Origin: Archegozetes longisetosus | Lineage: Eukaryota; Arthropoda; Arachnida; Sarcoptiformes; Trhypochthoniidae | Direction of reading: 5' to 3' | Length of the DNA stretch: 64,000 nucleotides | Assembly: GCA_018873245.2 (NCBI GenBank) | Contig: JAEMBT020000009.1 | Coordinates: 3,684,242 to 3,748,241 of the forward strand | Shown: in pieces, positions 1 to 11,137 of the stretch | How positions within the stretch are numbered: the stretch's first letter is position 1 | Layout of the letters: every line of letters starts with the position of its first letter | Translations under genes and position numbers: made by a program | Notes under the pieces: generated by a model | Told to the model about the DNA's origin: nothing | Database searches by the model: none | Seen by the model: only the letters and a program-made list of their open reading frames with translations

Positions 1-120
1 TGTAACTTTTATGTATATCGAAAAAATTTTTAACATTTAAGTTCAAAATCTTTGGATGTATTTTCAGTACAATCTATGAATAGATTTCTAGTTGAAAACT
101 TGAATGAAAAAAAGAATTAC

Positions 121-475
121 CAAAATATTATCACAAATAACTTTCTGTAGGTTAGTTTGTGCAATAGCACTTCTCTCTGCATTAATAACAATCCAAGGGG
201 CATGTTCTAAAGGTTCAACTAAATTAAAAGTTTTAGCTCCCATTTCTTTCATTATTTGATTTCCTTCGTCTCCTTCCACACAGGGCCAAATATCCCAAAC
301 CCATGCATCATTCAAAAACCAAGTGTTTGCACACCTCTCTGCTACAATCGTTATCTTTTCATTATCTACATTCTTGAACATACACCAAATGAACATGAGT
401 GTCTGATTTTTGCCATCGAGTTGATGACTGTTTTTATCTTCATCAGCATGGAAGAACCTTTTTGATGGCGCAGGC
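121..475 (-). CDS. Gene 1 exon 11: GILT domain 5, B half, with a +1 frameshift
   Basis: Starts ACAIK, then one extra base next to the T5 run at 459-463 shifts the frame into an early stop. From position 396 downward the expected frame resumes (FIWCMFKN, WPCVEGDEGN, HAPWIVINA, CDNIL) to a GTAATT donor. Length is 355 nt against 354 in gene 2 exon 11. It may be a true lesion or a homopolymer error in the assembly. Confidence 0.65.
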
Positions 476-3400
476 CTTAAGTGGAAAATAACTATTTTAA
501 TCTAAATAAAATAAATTATGAATAAGTATTGATATCAATAACTAACTTGAATTTTATTTCCAAGACACTGTTGCTCTCCATTTGGACATTCAAAAGTTAT
601 GTCATTTGATCCATTGATAGTCATATTAGTTCTTCCAAAAGGAATCAAATCTGTAGTAAACGATTCTCTGATGTGTTCAAAAGTAGGTCTCAATTCTTCT
701 AAAAAGAATTTTCTGGATTGAGGACTAAATGTTTCGTAATAGACCTCAACTATAACTGGAGTGCATTCCAATGGTTTATCTCCCTATAGAAGTTTTTTAA
801 GTATAGAAAGTTGATTAAGTAAAAAGAAAAGATTTTACAAACTTTTTAAAATTCAAATTACAGTATAGAGATCGCAAACAGTCTGTAATAAATCATTTTG
901 AATTCTTAAGCTATGATGACCATTCAGTGTGAGCCATGGAATTAAAGGCAAAGTAGCAGATCCGATTTGATTTTTCAAGTCTTGTGTCTTATTCTGTACT
1001 TGAGAGTATATCTGATCTCCTATTTCACTCTCGAGTTTATGCAGAATATCACTCCATTCATCACTAGGTAATAAAAAGTATGCGCACATGTAAGCGGTAG
1101 CGTATATATCATTAACCCAAGTGGGACGAGTAAAAACACACGACAGGAATTGTGTAGTTCTTATACTCCCATCGATTTGATCTCCGTCGTTATTATGAAG
1201 CCAATAGTCATCGATTACAATCGCCTTTAAATTAATGTAAATTTTATATATCATAAAAATTAATAATAATTTAATGTATACTCAAAAACTAATTAATCGT
1301 TGATAGCAACTAGAAGTAATGTGTTGTGATGGCATTTTTTTATCGGATCATAAGACTAACGATATCGCGAAACTTATGGAATATTCATTATAATAATGAA
1401 AGCAAATCTAAATAAAATTTGGCAACAAATTAATGTTTATCCTAGAAAGGCCTACATAGCAATGGACTTTCTCGTTGCTGTGGTAGATGATTAAGTTTTC
1501 AACTGTAAAATTACTTGAATTTTGTTGGCTATATAGGCATCCTGTCTTGTAGCACACTTGCCATCATTCGAATTAGAACCATATAAATCAACAACATTAC
1601 CATTAGGTAAGAGCTCAATTTGTACCATTTCCTCAATATACTTATACCAGGGACTCATTTGTAAAGAGAAGAATCTTCTTGATAATTCACTTAAAGACTC
1701 GTAATAAACCCCGATCTCTAATTTGGGAGGTTTTCCTAAGAAACATCTATCAGGCTTGTGGTCTTCGTCCTAATAAGAGTTTGTACAATTTAAATAATTC
1801 AATTTCCAATACCATACAAGTGATCAGTGATGCTCAAAGCTTGAGCGTTTGGTGCTCGGTAACGAGCGTCGAGTGTTCTGATTTTGCCGAGCGCGAGCAT
1901 TGAGTGCCAAATCTTAGTACGTATATTCCATATTAGAAATACAATATAGATATTTTTTAAATATAAAAGTTGGTTTTTACTAAATATAAATTTTTACACA
2001 AAAATTCATGACTTATTCTGTTTTAAGAGTTTAAATAGAGAATCGCCACCTATTATCGATTGTATAGAACAGGCCCCGCCAGACATTTTTTATTGAAAAT
2101 TTCATTTAACTACACTTAGAAACGTTAGAAACTATTTTATCAATATTGCAGTATTGAAATAGCATTTGACAAACTTAAATACAGTTAAATAGCACATAAT
2201 ACTAAAGCATTTTCTAAAAATTTTTAAGAGCTCATTCTTTTAGTTTTTCGAAAGTCTTCGCGAGCCGTGGTTTGGCGGGGCCTGGTATAGAATCTTTAGA
2301 CAGTCTGTTTCGCTTTTAGTGATAAAAGTATTACATCACCCGCTTTAGAAAATATTTGTTAGCTGGGAACACTTGTTGCCGGTATATGAATGTTAAAATT
2401 TTTCTCAAATATATAATAATTCCACAATATGCTAGTTTTTATAATGCTTTTTATGATTCGGGAACCTCTGTCTCTAAAAGTAGACAAAAAGCTCGAGAAA
2501 TAACATCTCATAAAAGTCATAACATCTACAATTTTAAAGGAAAACGTATACATTTGTGTTCATGTAAGAAAAATCATATTTCTTCTACAGAAAACTTTTC
2601 CTGTGATTCGTCTGAATGTCATTTCATTGAATATAACTGAAAACTGTTATTCTTATAAATTGATATACTAATACATGGATTATAAAGTTGGAGAAAGTTT
2701 TAAAGATTTTGATCAGAATTTTCTATCATCTCCTTATGAATATCTACTCCCGAAGATTCACAATTAGATTTTAAAGCTCAAATTTTTACTGTGATGTTTG
2801 ACGACTTTTTAAGTCCGAAACTAATTGTGTTCACATATCTTCAATATAAGCATTTCGCTCATATGACATCAGCTTTTAAACTAAAGTACTTAATTAAATG
2901 GTTCTCAATTAGTGAGTATAATATTTATAAAATTTATATACAGATAAAATTACAGCCCAAATAAAATAAATAATGTGTTGAAAATAACGCAGTGACTCTT
3001 TTGGCGCTAAATAGCGCAAAAAAGCTGTAGAGTGCTCTTTAGGCGTTATATCTAAGAATCAATTTAAAAACACTAAAACTGTGTTAATTTATAAAGAAAA
3101 TAACAAAAAGATTTTATTTATTTATTTGTTTATTTTTTGATAAATATTAAATCTCTTAGAAACAAAAGGGATTATCGGGTGAATCAGGGCTAATGGGTCA
3201 AGGGGATTTCCGACCCCCACCTCCAAGTGTGGTGCACCATTGGATTCAGTTCGTCGAGCTGAACATTTTGACACCACACTTGACCACTTCCGGCCAACTC
3301 CCGACGGAAGTGGCCGACCCCGCCAAGTGATATAACGTTGGACTCAGGACGTTGAACTTAGCACTTTGATAACTCACTTGATCAATTATCCCAAGTAGTT

Positions 3401-6400
3401 CTCGAGATACTCGTCCTTAAATTTTTAAAAAGCTATTGCTATTAAGCATAAAATTTCCCGTTCTCGAAAAAATCCCGGAAAATCATAAAATATACTTGAA
3501 AAAACAAAAATAATAGGAACTTAAACGACAAAGTATACATGTGCGAATGTAACTAATGTTGATTCAAAAGAAGATCTAACACCTTAGGAAATTGTAATTA
3601 AGTAGTAACTTTTTATTAATATCTTGTGAACTATTTTTATCTCTGTAACAAAAAATATTTCTTATGAAAGATTTTTTGAAAATTTTATTTTGAAAAGTAA
3701 ACTTTCGGGATCCTGGAAAATGAAATTCATTCTTCCCGCGAAGACTATTTTCCGGGAAGACCTTTCTCTGCTGCTGTGGTTTGGCATACAATCTATCAAA
3801 AAGTTAAATCTAACACCTAATTGAACCTCCATTGCTAATAATAGTCTTGAATATACGACTTGGCATAGATTGACTAAAGTTTGAAGTTGAAGCGATGTTT
3901 CTTAAAACACTATCTCTATGTATAAACTCAATTTTTAGCGTCAATTCGTAAACCAAATGGTAGCAAATGCATACCGAGTGTGTAAATATGTTCTAAAGAT
4001 TCCATCTTATGATTTGTGAATGCGATATTAGTCATTTGATTAAAGCCGTGGCCGGCTCACAGGATCACAACTGTCTGATTATATTAGTTCAATAGTTTCA
4101 ATGGGTTAGGAGGCGGCGGTTCGGTCGTGATGTGAGCCGGTCACTACTATAATCAAATGACTAATATCGCATTCACAAATCATAAGATGAAATCTTTAGA
4201 GCGTATATTCAAGACTATTATTAACAATGAAGGTTCAATTAGGTGCTAGATTTAATTTTTTGATAGATTTTGAGTCAATTTTTGAGCTGGTTTTATAATT
4301 TTGAAAAGTGTATTTTAGCACTAAATTATGTTATGCAAGAAACAATTCATGTAACTAGAAAATCGATAGATTTTCTGTTACAACTTGGTATTTGATGTAT
4401 TATTATCAAATTTCATTAAATTGTCTAATTACGTTCAAAAGTTATTCAAAAAATCGAGTAGCTATAAAATTTTGAAATAGACTGTATAAATATATAGTAA
4501 TAAATTTTCGTAAAATAGTGTTTATTTCACTCTTTTCGTCATAAAACCAAAATAATTTCAACATAATTTTATGAATCTCTGATTTACCACAGCGTAAAAA
4601 CTTTTCTAGCACTTATTAGCGCCAAAAGAGCGCTAGCCGTTGAAAAAGCCTTTCAATTCATGACCGACTTGACGCTTGGTAAACGCTCGGCGCTCGAGTG
4701 GCTCGAAAAAGTGAGCTCTGAGTGCCAATTTCCGACTGAGCGTGAACGCGAGCGTCGAGCGTGTGCATCAGTGCAATAGATTATCAACTGATTGACTAAA
4801 ACTTACAAAATGATCACAAATGGCTGCAATCAAGTCCTGAACTGCAGGTAGACTGACATTCCCATCAATAGTGATAACAGGTACGCCTAGTTCAGTGATG
4901 TTGATTCCGGAACTTTGAGTTTTCTGAATATATTCCTGAAGAATAACATTTCCACCTCCTTCAACCATACAGGCATGTATTGTAAACCATGGATCGACTT
5001 CAATATGCTGTTGAACACATTGTTCTGCCGCCTGCCAAACACCGACTGCATTCTTGTTCTTTGACATACAATACAGAAAATCAATGACTTCTTGTCTAAC
5101 GGGATCAGTCCAATTGGAGTCATTGTTCCAGAAATACTCAATAGTACAGGCCTTTAATTGAATTCAGATTGAATTTTCAGTAAAAGACTGAAACTGATGT
5201 TACAAGAGAGTCAACTGACCTGAAGTTTATTTCCAGTGCACTGATCATTACCACCAGGACATATGATTCCTTCTCCAGGCACGAGAGTGGCTCTTCCAGC
5301 AGGTAACAATCTAAGATTGATTAGATTTTGAAAATAAGTGAAGGTAGGCTTCAGTTCTTCTAAAATAAATCTTCTCGATTGATGGTTAAGTGCTTCATAA
5401 TAGACAACGACATCAACTTTTGTACAAATGGATGGCTTAATTCCCTACAAATATATTTGATTGAGGTTTACAACCTTTCAATTAATTAGAAACAAATACA
5501 AATCATACCCTATATCGCGCACAAACTTCTTGAATGAAATCATTACGAGTGGCAACACTTGGCTCACCATTCATTGTTGTGAATGGAATGGTTGCTAACG
5601 GAGATCCGACAGCATCTGTTTTGGTCTTCATCTCCAAGTAAACGCTATCACTGTCTGGACTTTGAGCTAATCTCAGGATATAGATCCAATAATCAATTGG
5701 CAATTTTTGATTAGAACACTGTTGTCCAGCTTTGTATACATGTTGCCATTGATTGCTGCTAAACATACAATCGATGAAATTGATAGCACGATTTGGACCA
5801 TCGATCTCATCACCATTTGGAGGATTCAGAAGAAACTCATTCACAACAATTGCCTAATAAATAGTATTTTAGGATTTCATTTAAGGTCGTATGGATTGAA
5901 TTGTTTTTGAATTTGCGAATATTGTGATAGCTACATTGAGAATGTTCTGATACCTGTATTTTGTTAGCAATGCACTGATCATTCCCAGAAGGACAGTTGA
6001 AAGTGTTACTACCATCTGAGTTTTCGTATTGAGTGTTTCCGTATGGAATCAAATCAATCTCTATAATATCTTCAATTATATGATAAAATGATCCAATTTG
6101 TCGATTTATGAAATTGCGTGTAGTTAAATTAAGTGTTTCATAATATACAGCTACTTTAACTTTAGGTGCTTTTTCAGTATTGTTACATCGATCTGGTTTT
6201 GATTTTCCCTATCATTCAATAAATTAATATGTATTAAAATTTTAATTTTTCTATATTATTTCAGATTGGGTTATGTTTCATGTTATAATTTAAATTTCAA
6301 ATTCTATTTATTGCTCAAAGCATTTTTTGTGTGAAGGCTTCAAAAATACTAAATTTCAACTCTAATTCAAAATCACATTAGTCAATTGTAATTAAGTCAT

Positions 6401-9128
6401 ATACTGTTCAAATGTTTAATAACTAAATTGTAAAACAAAACTATTTTGATAGGGATTTTATAGTGTTATAACTTAACAAAAATGTAATTTGAATAATATA
6501 ATTTTTGAAGAATAGCAGGGTATGCATTTTTGAATCATTGGAAGACATTTGCGGCTCTTCGTATTTTGACAGATTGTTTATGCATTGTTTTAAACGATAG
6601 ATGTTTTGCGCATGTATAAATATTGAGAGAAACAACTTTAAAGTGCTATTCAATGCATTGCGAAATACTCGTTCAAAGATTAAAAAATAGGTACCGAACA
6701 GTATATTTTAGCTAAAACTTCCCTTAATTAGTTAGCTTATTAATTACTTGATAATTCTTTTGTTGGCTATCAGATAAATTACTGTCTTTTCTATTTCTCC
6801 TTATCGGAACATTTCTGTTATTTCACAAAAAATTTTATTGCTTTCATATCAAATAAGATAAGTCTTACTTCTAATGGTTGGTAAGCATCACAAACGGCTT
6901 TGACTAAATTGTTGACAGCATCAGACTGTACGGCTCCATTGATCGCAACTGCCAGACCGTTGACCAGTTGACTGTAAATTGGTTCTGTTCTCAATCTCAT
7001 TTGACCAAGAAATGTATTTCCTTGATTTGTTTTCTCACAGATATCAATTTCTGGCCACTCATCTAATAAATGCAATGTTGCGCAATGTGGTACCAAATCA
7101 TAGATATGACTAAATTCTCTATTTTTGAATATGCAATAAGTGAACAAAGAGGTGTCTTTCCTTACGTATGTCTCTGGATTTGACGAATTCCAAAAAAGTC
7201 CAATAGCACATGCCTTAAATAAAATGAATAATTATTGATATAATAGTTATCAAATTCTATATTATATTCCGGACTTTTGAATGAGTATAAATTCAAGAAC
7301 CTAACCTAGCTAAAGGTATATTGCTTCAATTATAGCTTTTTCTCTTAATAGCTTTTAAATAGATTCTCGTATTTTTGGCCTCATTATAGTCTATTTTAAT
7401 AAAATCGATTGGTTGTATTCTTTGAATTAAAAGTATATCAATACTTATATGATATTAGATCACCCCATAAATTTCTAGATACTCAAAAATTACTAAAGAT
7501 ATTTAATTGAAAATTTATATATTCTAAATATATTCCCCGCCATATTCAATACATCGCTCATATCGGCTTTCTAACATCTCGAAGGATTTTAGCTCAGGCT
7601 TCCAAAGTTATAGACGCTTTTGTTTATCAGTTAAAAATGTGGAGTCCATCGAGAGCAGACTCTCTTGAGTTTCAGGTGGTCATGCAAGATGGTCTTAATC
7701 GATGAGTTTTCGATCATCAAAATCTCCACTATTTGATGATATGTCACATTTCTGTCATTTATCACTAATTCTAGTATTTTTGACACATTTTCTTTACTTG
7801 TTGCAGATATTGATCGACCGGTTCGATCCTCATCTTTAAGGGAGCGTCTTCTACGGTTAAACCCAACAAACCAATTGAGGACTGTAGTCCTCGAAGGAGC
7901 ATTATCTCCTAATACTTTGACCAAAGTTTCATGGCTTTGTGCCTATGTTAGCCCTTCCATCCAATGAAAACAAATTATGGCTCTTTTATGCTCTTTATCG
8001 AACTTTATCAGGCAACCAAATTTATGTTTAGGCAGTCAATTTTAAATTATAATCAAAAATAACTATTTATTATTTTTATATTCTGTCTTTACAAAAATTA
8101 GTATAAAATGTCGATAAAAATATTTGCATAAGTAAGATCTTATGAACTCTGACGGATTGTACAAGTCCAGAAACTTATGGGGTAATCTTATACAAATAAA
8201 GAGCATGAATAACTAAAATATTAATATAAATAAGTCTGACATTTAACATTAAATACGAAGTAGATATTTTTTATAATTATCTTAACCGAGACTGTATTCG
8301 AATGAAGTTAAATCAGAATTAGTTAAACTTTGTTAATAAGTTTTTTTTGAATAATAATGATTATGAATTTGAAGTTGTCAATCATGTTCTCGATCAATTT
8401 GCTGTATGTGACAGACACAGAAAACTGTTGGACTCGTCTATTATGAAATGATGAACAAAGGACTGCATTCAGTATGAGCCCAATTATTTTATTCTAGCAT
8501 TACCTACATAAAATCTTTACATCATAAATTCTTGTCTTCAGCTAAAATGCTTAAAACAGTTAAAAAATGCTTAGACATTTCTTAGGTTATGAAGATATTT
8601 TTTGCATTTTAGATAAAAATAGATACAGGATTAAGTATTAAACTGCAAAATATTCTGAAATCTAAAGAATGCTTAGTAAAACTGATGGCAAAACCATACC
8701 TGAACTCTATTGGCATAACATTGTTTTTCACCATAAGGGCACGTGAAACTTGTATCTGGATCATAGCTTGTATTTCCATAAGGAACTAATTCGAGATCGA
8801 TTATGTCCCACAAGTGATCGTAAACAGGTTTGAATTCTTCTACGAAGAACTTTCTGTTAACAAAATTCAAATTTTCATAATATATGATAACTTCTACTTT
8901 GTCACTGGGATCTTGAATCACCTAAAGATTAATATCATATTGTTAGTTAAGAATGTATATTCTATATTATTATCGGTAATTTTTATAATATTTTCATATA
9001 ATCTAGGCTTATATTTACACAAATATAACAAATATTACATTTTTTGAAGTCTTAAAATTTTCCAAAAGATTTACAAAAGAGTTGTTTATATATATTAAAA
9101 TGATGAATATGTGAAGTATTAGAGACAT
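121..9128 (-). CDS. Gene 1: multi-GILT-domain adhesion GPCR-type gene, 5' part (partial, runs off left edge)
   Basis: Exons, 5' to 3' on the minus strand: 9128-9039, 8921-8700, 7213-6869, 6208-5954, 5853-5509, 5444-5220, 5151-4807, 1769-1515, 1224-862, 783-547, 475-121. Exon 1 is a signal peptide; the rest encode five tandem GILT-like domains as A/B exon pairs. All junctions are GT..AG and phase 0. By comparison with gene 2, four more GILT domains and a HormR-GAIN-7TM half should follow beyond position 1. GILT proteins are lysosomal or secreted thiol reductases, but here the catalytic CxxC is missing from every repeat, so a reductase role is unlikely. Introns 2 and 7 carry a mariner and a 2.9-kb hAT-like insertion. 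The only coding lesion seen is a +1 frameshift in exon 11. The exon model is inferred by hand; the family assignment is strong and the extension off-window is inference. Confidence 0.8.
547..783 (-). CDS. Gene 1 exon 10: GILT domain 5, A half
   Basis: 79 codons, beginning GDKPLEC. It has VEVYYETFSPQSRKFF: Ser-Pro-Gln-Ser sits in the CxxC position. It ends CPNGEQQCLGNKIQ before a GTTAGT donor. The frame is open, unlike gene 2 exon 10, which has a stop. Confidence 0.8.
862..1224 (-). CDS. Gene 1 exon 9: GILT domain 4, B half
   Basis: 121 codons, starting AIVIDDYWLH, so no fourth signature Cys. It contains FLSCVF, an LIPWLTLNG cis-Pro loop and VCDLYT, then a GTAATT donor. Aligned end to end with gene 2 exon 9 at the same length. 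Confidence 0.78.
1515..1769 (-). CDS. Gene 1 exon 8: GILT domain 4, A half
   Basis: 85 codons, beginning DEDHKPDRC. It has IGVYYESLSELSRRF, without CxxC. The signature reads CATRQDAYIANKIQ: the second Cys is Tyr (TAT), while gene 2 has Cys (TGT) at this site. The reading frame is open throughout. Confidence 0.75.
2070..2284. mobile_element. 215-bp hAT MITE nested in the larger element
   Basis: Terminal inverted repeats CAGGCCCCGCCAGAC and GTTTGGCGGGGCCTG are flanked by a perfect 8-bp duplication, GTATAGAA (2062-2069 and 2285-2292). Non-coding. Confidence 0.85.
3175..3430 (+). repeat. Fragment of repeat family R1
   Basis: Begins near GTGAATCAGGGCTAATGGGT and continues with a GTGTGGTGCACCATTGGATT segment. 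It shares its left half with the complete copies at about 13195-13795 and 44066-44537. Only the left part is present here. Confidence 0.6.
3787..4270. repeat. Foldback (inverted-repeat) element
   Basis: The left arm runs from CAATCTATCAAAAAG to about 4045. The right arm (about 4150-4270) is its reverse complement, through AATCAAATGACTAATATCGC and TTCAATTAGGTGCTAGAT. The centre has a smaller GC-rich palindrome, GCCGGCTCAC/GTGAGCCGGT. Confidence 0.65.
4807..5151 (-). CDS. Gene 1 exon 7: GILT domain 3, B half
   Basis: 115 codons, starting ACTIEYFW. It contains YCMSKNKNAVGVW, a VPVITIDG loop and AAICDHF, then a GTAAGT donor. About 78 percent similar to gene 2 exon 7. The following intron is 3 kb here but only 71 bp in gene 2 because of a hAT-like insertion. 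Confidence 0.8.
5220..5444 (-). CDS. Gene 1 exon 6: GILT domain 3, A half
   Basis: 75 codons. It begins GIKPSIC, has VVVYYEALNHQSRRF (no CxxC) and ends CPGGNDQCTGNKLQ before a GTCAGT donor. Nearly identical to gene 2 exon 6. The GIKPxxC opening recurs at the start of the stalk exon in genes 2 and 3. Confidence 0.8.
5509..5853 (-). CDS. Gene 1 exon 5: GILT domain 2, B half
   Basis: 115 codons, starting AIVVNEF, so the fourth signature Cys is replaced by Ile. It has FIDCMF, a TIPFTTMNG loop and VCARYR at the end. Nearly identical to gene 2 exon 5 (about three amino-acid changes), far closer than exons 3 or 7, which suggests recent gene conversion. Confidence 0.8.
5954..6208 (-). CDS. Gene 1 exon 4: GILT domain 2, A half
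   Basis: 85 codons. It begins GKSKPDRC and has VAVYYETLNLTTRNF with no CxxC. It ends CPSGNDQCIANKIQ before a GTATCAG donor. This is the uninterrupted version of gene 2 exon 4, which carries a solo-LTR-like insertion. Confidence 0.8.
6209..6868 (-). other. Gene 1 intron 3, no gene seen
   Basis: 660 bp of AT-rich intron. The part next to exon 4 (6209 to about 6480) is nearly identical to gene 2 (42747-43015). Identity drops abruptly after that. Confidence 0.6.
6869..7213 (-). CDS. Gene 1 exon 3: GILT domain 1, B half
   Basis: 115 codons, phase 0-0. It starts with AC, supplying the last Cys of the signature. It contains the family's WPEIDIC segment, a modified cis-Pro loop (LAVAING in place of VPWVTVNG) and a final CDAYQ helix. 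About 80 percent similar by eye to gene 2 exon 3. Confidence 0.8.
7457..8188 (-). mobile_element. Deleted mariner element in gene 1 intron 2
   Basis: Terminal repeats GATCACCCCATAAATTTCTA and (inverted) GATTACCCCATAAGTTTCTG. The open segment 7631-7924 encodes a mariner HTH region with SRTTVLNWFVGF, GRSISATSKENV and a closing CSRWTPH. The catalytic DDD domain is missing (732 bp against about 1.3 kb), so it is non-autonomous. Confidence 0.75.
8700..8921 (-). CDS. Gene 1 exon 2: GILT domain 1, A half
   Basis: Phase 0-0, 74 codons. The YYE strand reads VIIYYENLNFVNRKFF, where an active GILT would have CxxC after YYE. It ends with CPYGEKQCYANRVQ, the first part of the GILT Cys signature, then a GTATGG donor. 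The intact counterpart of gene 2 exon 2, which has a stop here. Confidence 0.8.
9039..9128 (-). CDS. Gene 1 exon 1: signal peptide
   Basis: Thirty codons beginning MSLILHIFIILIYINN, a typical hydrophobic secretion signal, ending ...KTSKN before a GTAATA donor. An in-frame TAA two codons upstream of the ATG excludes a longer start. The same exon in gene 2 has the same start and donor but carries about 90 extra residues. Start choice and donor are supported by conservation between the two copies. Confidence 0.65.
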
Positions 9129-9600
9129 GAATTAGGAAATAAAATTCAGTTAATTATAAATTTCTGACAAAATATCAAAATTTACTTTAACTGATGACCA
9201 ATAATACTAAACTAAGTAGTTCCTTACTTTTAAATCGAATTATATATACTTTGAGAAATAAGTGCAAATTCTTTTTGAACTTTAAACAGATTTTATTACT
9301 TAAGATTACATTTTATTTGAACAAAAGTCAGCTCAGTGGCACAAAAACATTCTTCTAAACTTTATTCGTTATCATTGAAAGTCAAGACTGTAAAAAATGA
9401 TTGGCCCTAAAACTTTCTCCTGAATTGAGTGAATAATTATGAGTTTTTATGACACTATTATTTTTATTTACAGCACTATATCTGCTTAGAATTAAGTTTA
9501 ATTTGACGAAAACTCTTCGTCTTGCTTATGCTGAATAAAGCATTTAGAAACGTCAGAAAGTTAGTCTCGCTTCATTTGCTCGAATAACGGTTGTTCAACA
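9129..9600 (-). promoter_or_regulatory. Conserved 5' flank of gene 1 with candidate TATA box
   Basis: This block is shared with the 5' flank of gene 2 (46860 to about 47220). A TATATATA at 9241-9248 lies about 115 bp upstream of the ATG and is kept at 46976-46983 in gene 2. Promoter function is inferred only from position and conservation. Confidence 0.35.
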
Positions 9601-10760
9601 TCTTAACTATACTTTGCATCAAAGCAGTAGATGTGCTATGACTGAAACAGTTGTTTGAATAAAATATGTACTTTAGTGTATTGCATTAAAAGATAGCATT
9701 GAATATACTGTAGCTTTTATAATACTAGTGGTCATAATATTATCGTTTTGATCAATAACTGAGAGATCAGTCACTTGTCAGATGAAATTAAGAGACAATA
9801 TTTTTGTTCAAGTTCATATTGATTTGCATTTAATTAAAGCTTATCTATTGATTCAACTCATCAGTATTTGAGTTTTTAAAAATTTGATATATTTTTAATG
9901 TGTCAATACAATGGAAATCTTACTTGCTATTAATGCTTTAAACATAGGTATATATCTATCAATTTTGTTAAAACAATTGTTTCCCGCATAGTCTATTGCA
10001 TAAAGTTTGTGGTGACTGCATTTTATATAAGTCAGATGGTGGTCACAACAGTTAAGAGGGAACAACTCAAATCAAATATTGCACTTCGTCAGTCGACCGA
10101 TAAATGCTAACTGATCATGAACACATCAAAGCTATCGGCGATCTAATAAAAGAAATTCGAAGTTAGTCCTACTAAACAATAGATTATCATGCTGGCACTG
10201 ATCGCATGTATAGCTTTGCCACACCTACCTGTCTCGAGTCCTTTAGATTACGGCCTTGGAGCTCAAAACCATCTAAGAGCTAGAAGTTTGATTGAACTTG
10301 GGCTCATCATGTGCCTATTCCTGATTCGATGTAGTTTGGGAGATCATTAAATGAAGCTCAGATAAAGGCTATGGGCATTGATAAATTTGTTGTTAGATGA
10401 AGACTGTTATCCAAATGAAATTTTATTAACGAATTGAGCAAATGAAGTAATTTATCTAATATTCTTGTTACTGTTTTTATTATACTCTAATTTACTTAAT
10501 TTCAAATTAAAAATAGAATATAATTGTATGTAATATTTGATAAGGTTGTGATAAAACATGATATTCTAATTATAATAAATTTAATGCCGAAAAGCCACTA
10601 ACAAGTATGGTAAAGCAATTTAGTAGTTTTAAGTCATAATAATAAATCTTAAAATTAATTGACTTTGTATAAGATATGAAAGGAAAATGTTTTCTTAAAA
10701 AATCTTAGCTGTTCATAAAAATAGTTTTATATGAATTAATTATTCTATTACTGGTTGGTT
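9600..10760 (+). pseudogene. DNA-transposon relic shared with 51980-52990
   Basis: The segment around 10100-10400 has many stops but reads fragments such as SSPLDYGLGAQNHLRARS, reminiscent of the SPDLSPLDY region of mariner transposases. The duplicate copy at 52140-52520 gives the same fragments. The match is weak; its presence in both flanks marks the segmental duplication. Nothing else is seen in this stretch. Confidence 0.35.
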
Positions 10761-11137
10761 ACTGAAGATTCGAGTCAGTTGTACATAAATATTAAGATGT
10801 TTGAACTAACTACATGATTCGCTAAGATTTTTATAAGATCTAATCTTTTTATTTTATACCACTTTTTCTCGTAAAATTAAAGCGATTAAAATAATTATAA
10901 AAAAGAAATATTTCATTACTTAAATAGATATAAATTTTTTATCTTAATTTTTATTATTTTCTCGAAATTTAAGCCTTTTCGTAATAAAAATTTCAAAATT
11001 AAATCAAATTTATCGTTATAAGCCATATTTGTATTTGATTTGTATGAAAGCATATGTTTATTAAATTTTTCGATTTTTGCTATTAACGAGAGATAATTTT
11101 GCAGATGAAAAAGAGATGTGTATTATAGTATGTATTA

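Larger units (their letters stand above)
1825..4773. mobile_element. hAT-like element inserted in gene 1 intron 7
   Basis: This 2.95-kb block is absent from the matching 71-bp intron of gene 2. The ends are CAGTGATGC and GCATCAGTG (inverted, one mismatch). They are flanked by diverged 8-bp duplications, CAAGTGAT (1817-1824) and CAATAGAT (4774-4781); the empty site in gene 2 reads CAATTGAC. Both ends have GC-rich subterminal repeats of GAGCGTCGAGCG type. No transposase is recognisable. It contains a nested hAT MITE, a fragment of the 13.2/44.1-kb repeat family and a foldback. Confidence 0.65.

Noticed and set aside
1679..1903. Plus-strand open frame over gene 1 exon 8
   Set aside because: Antisense shadow of a conserved GILT A exon.
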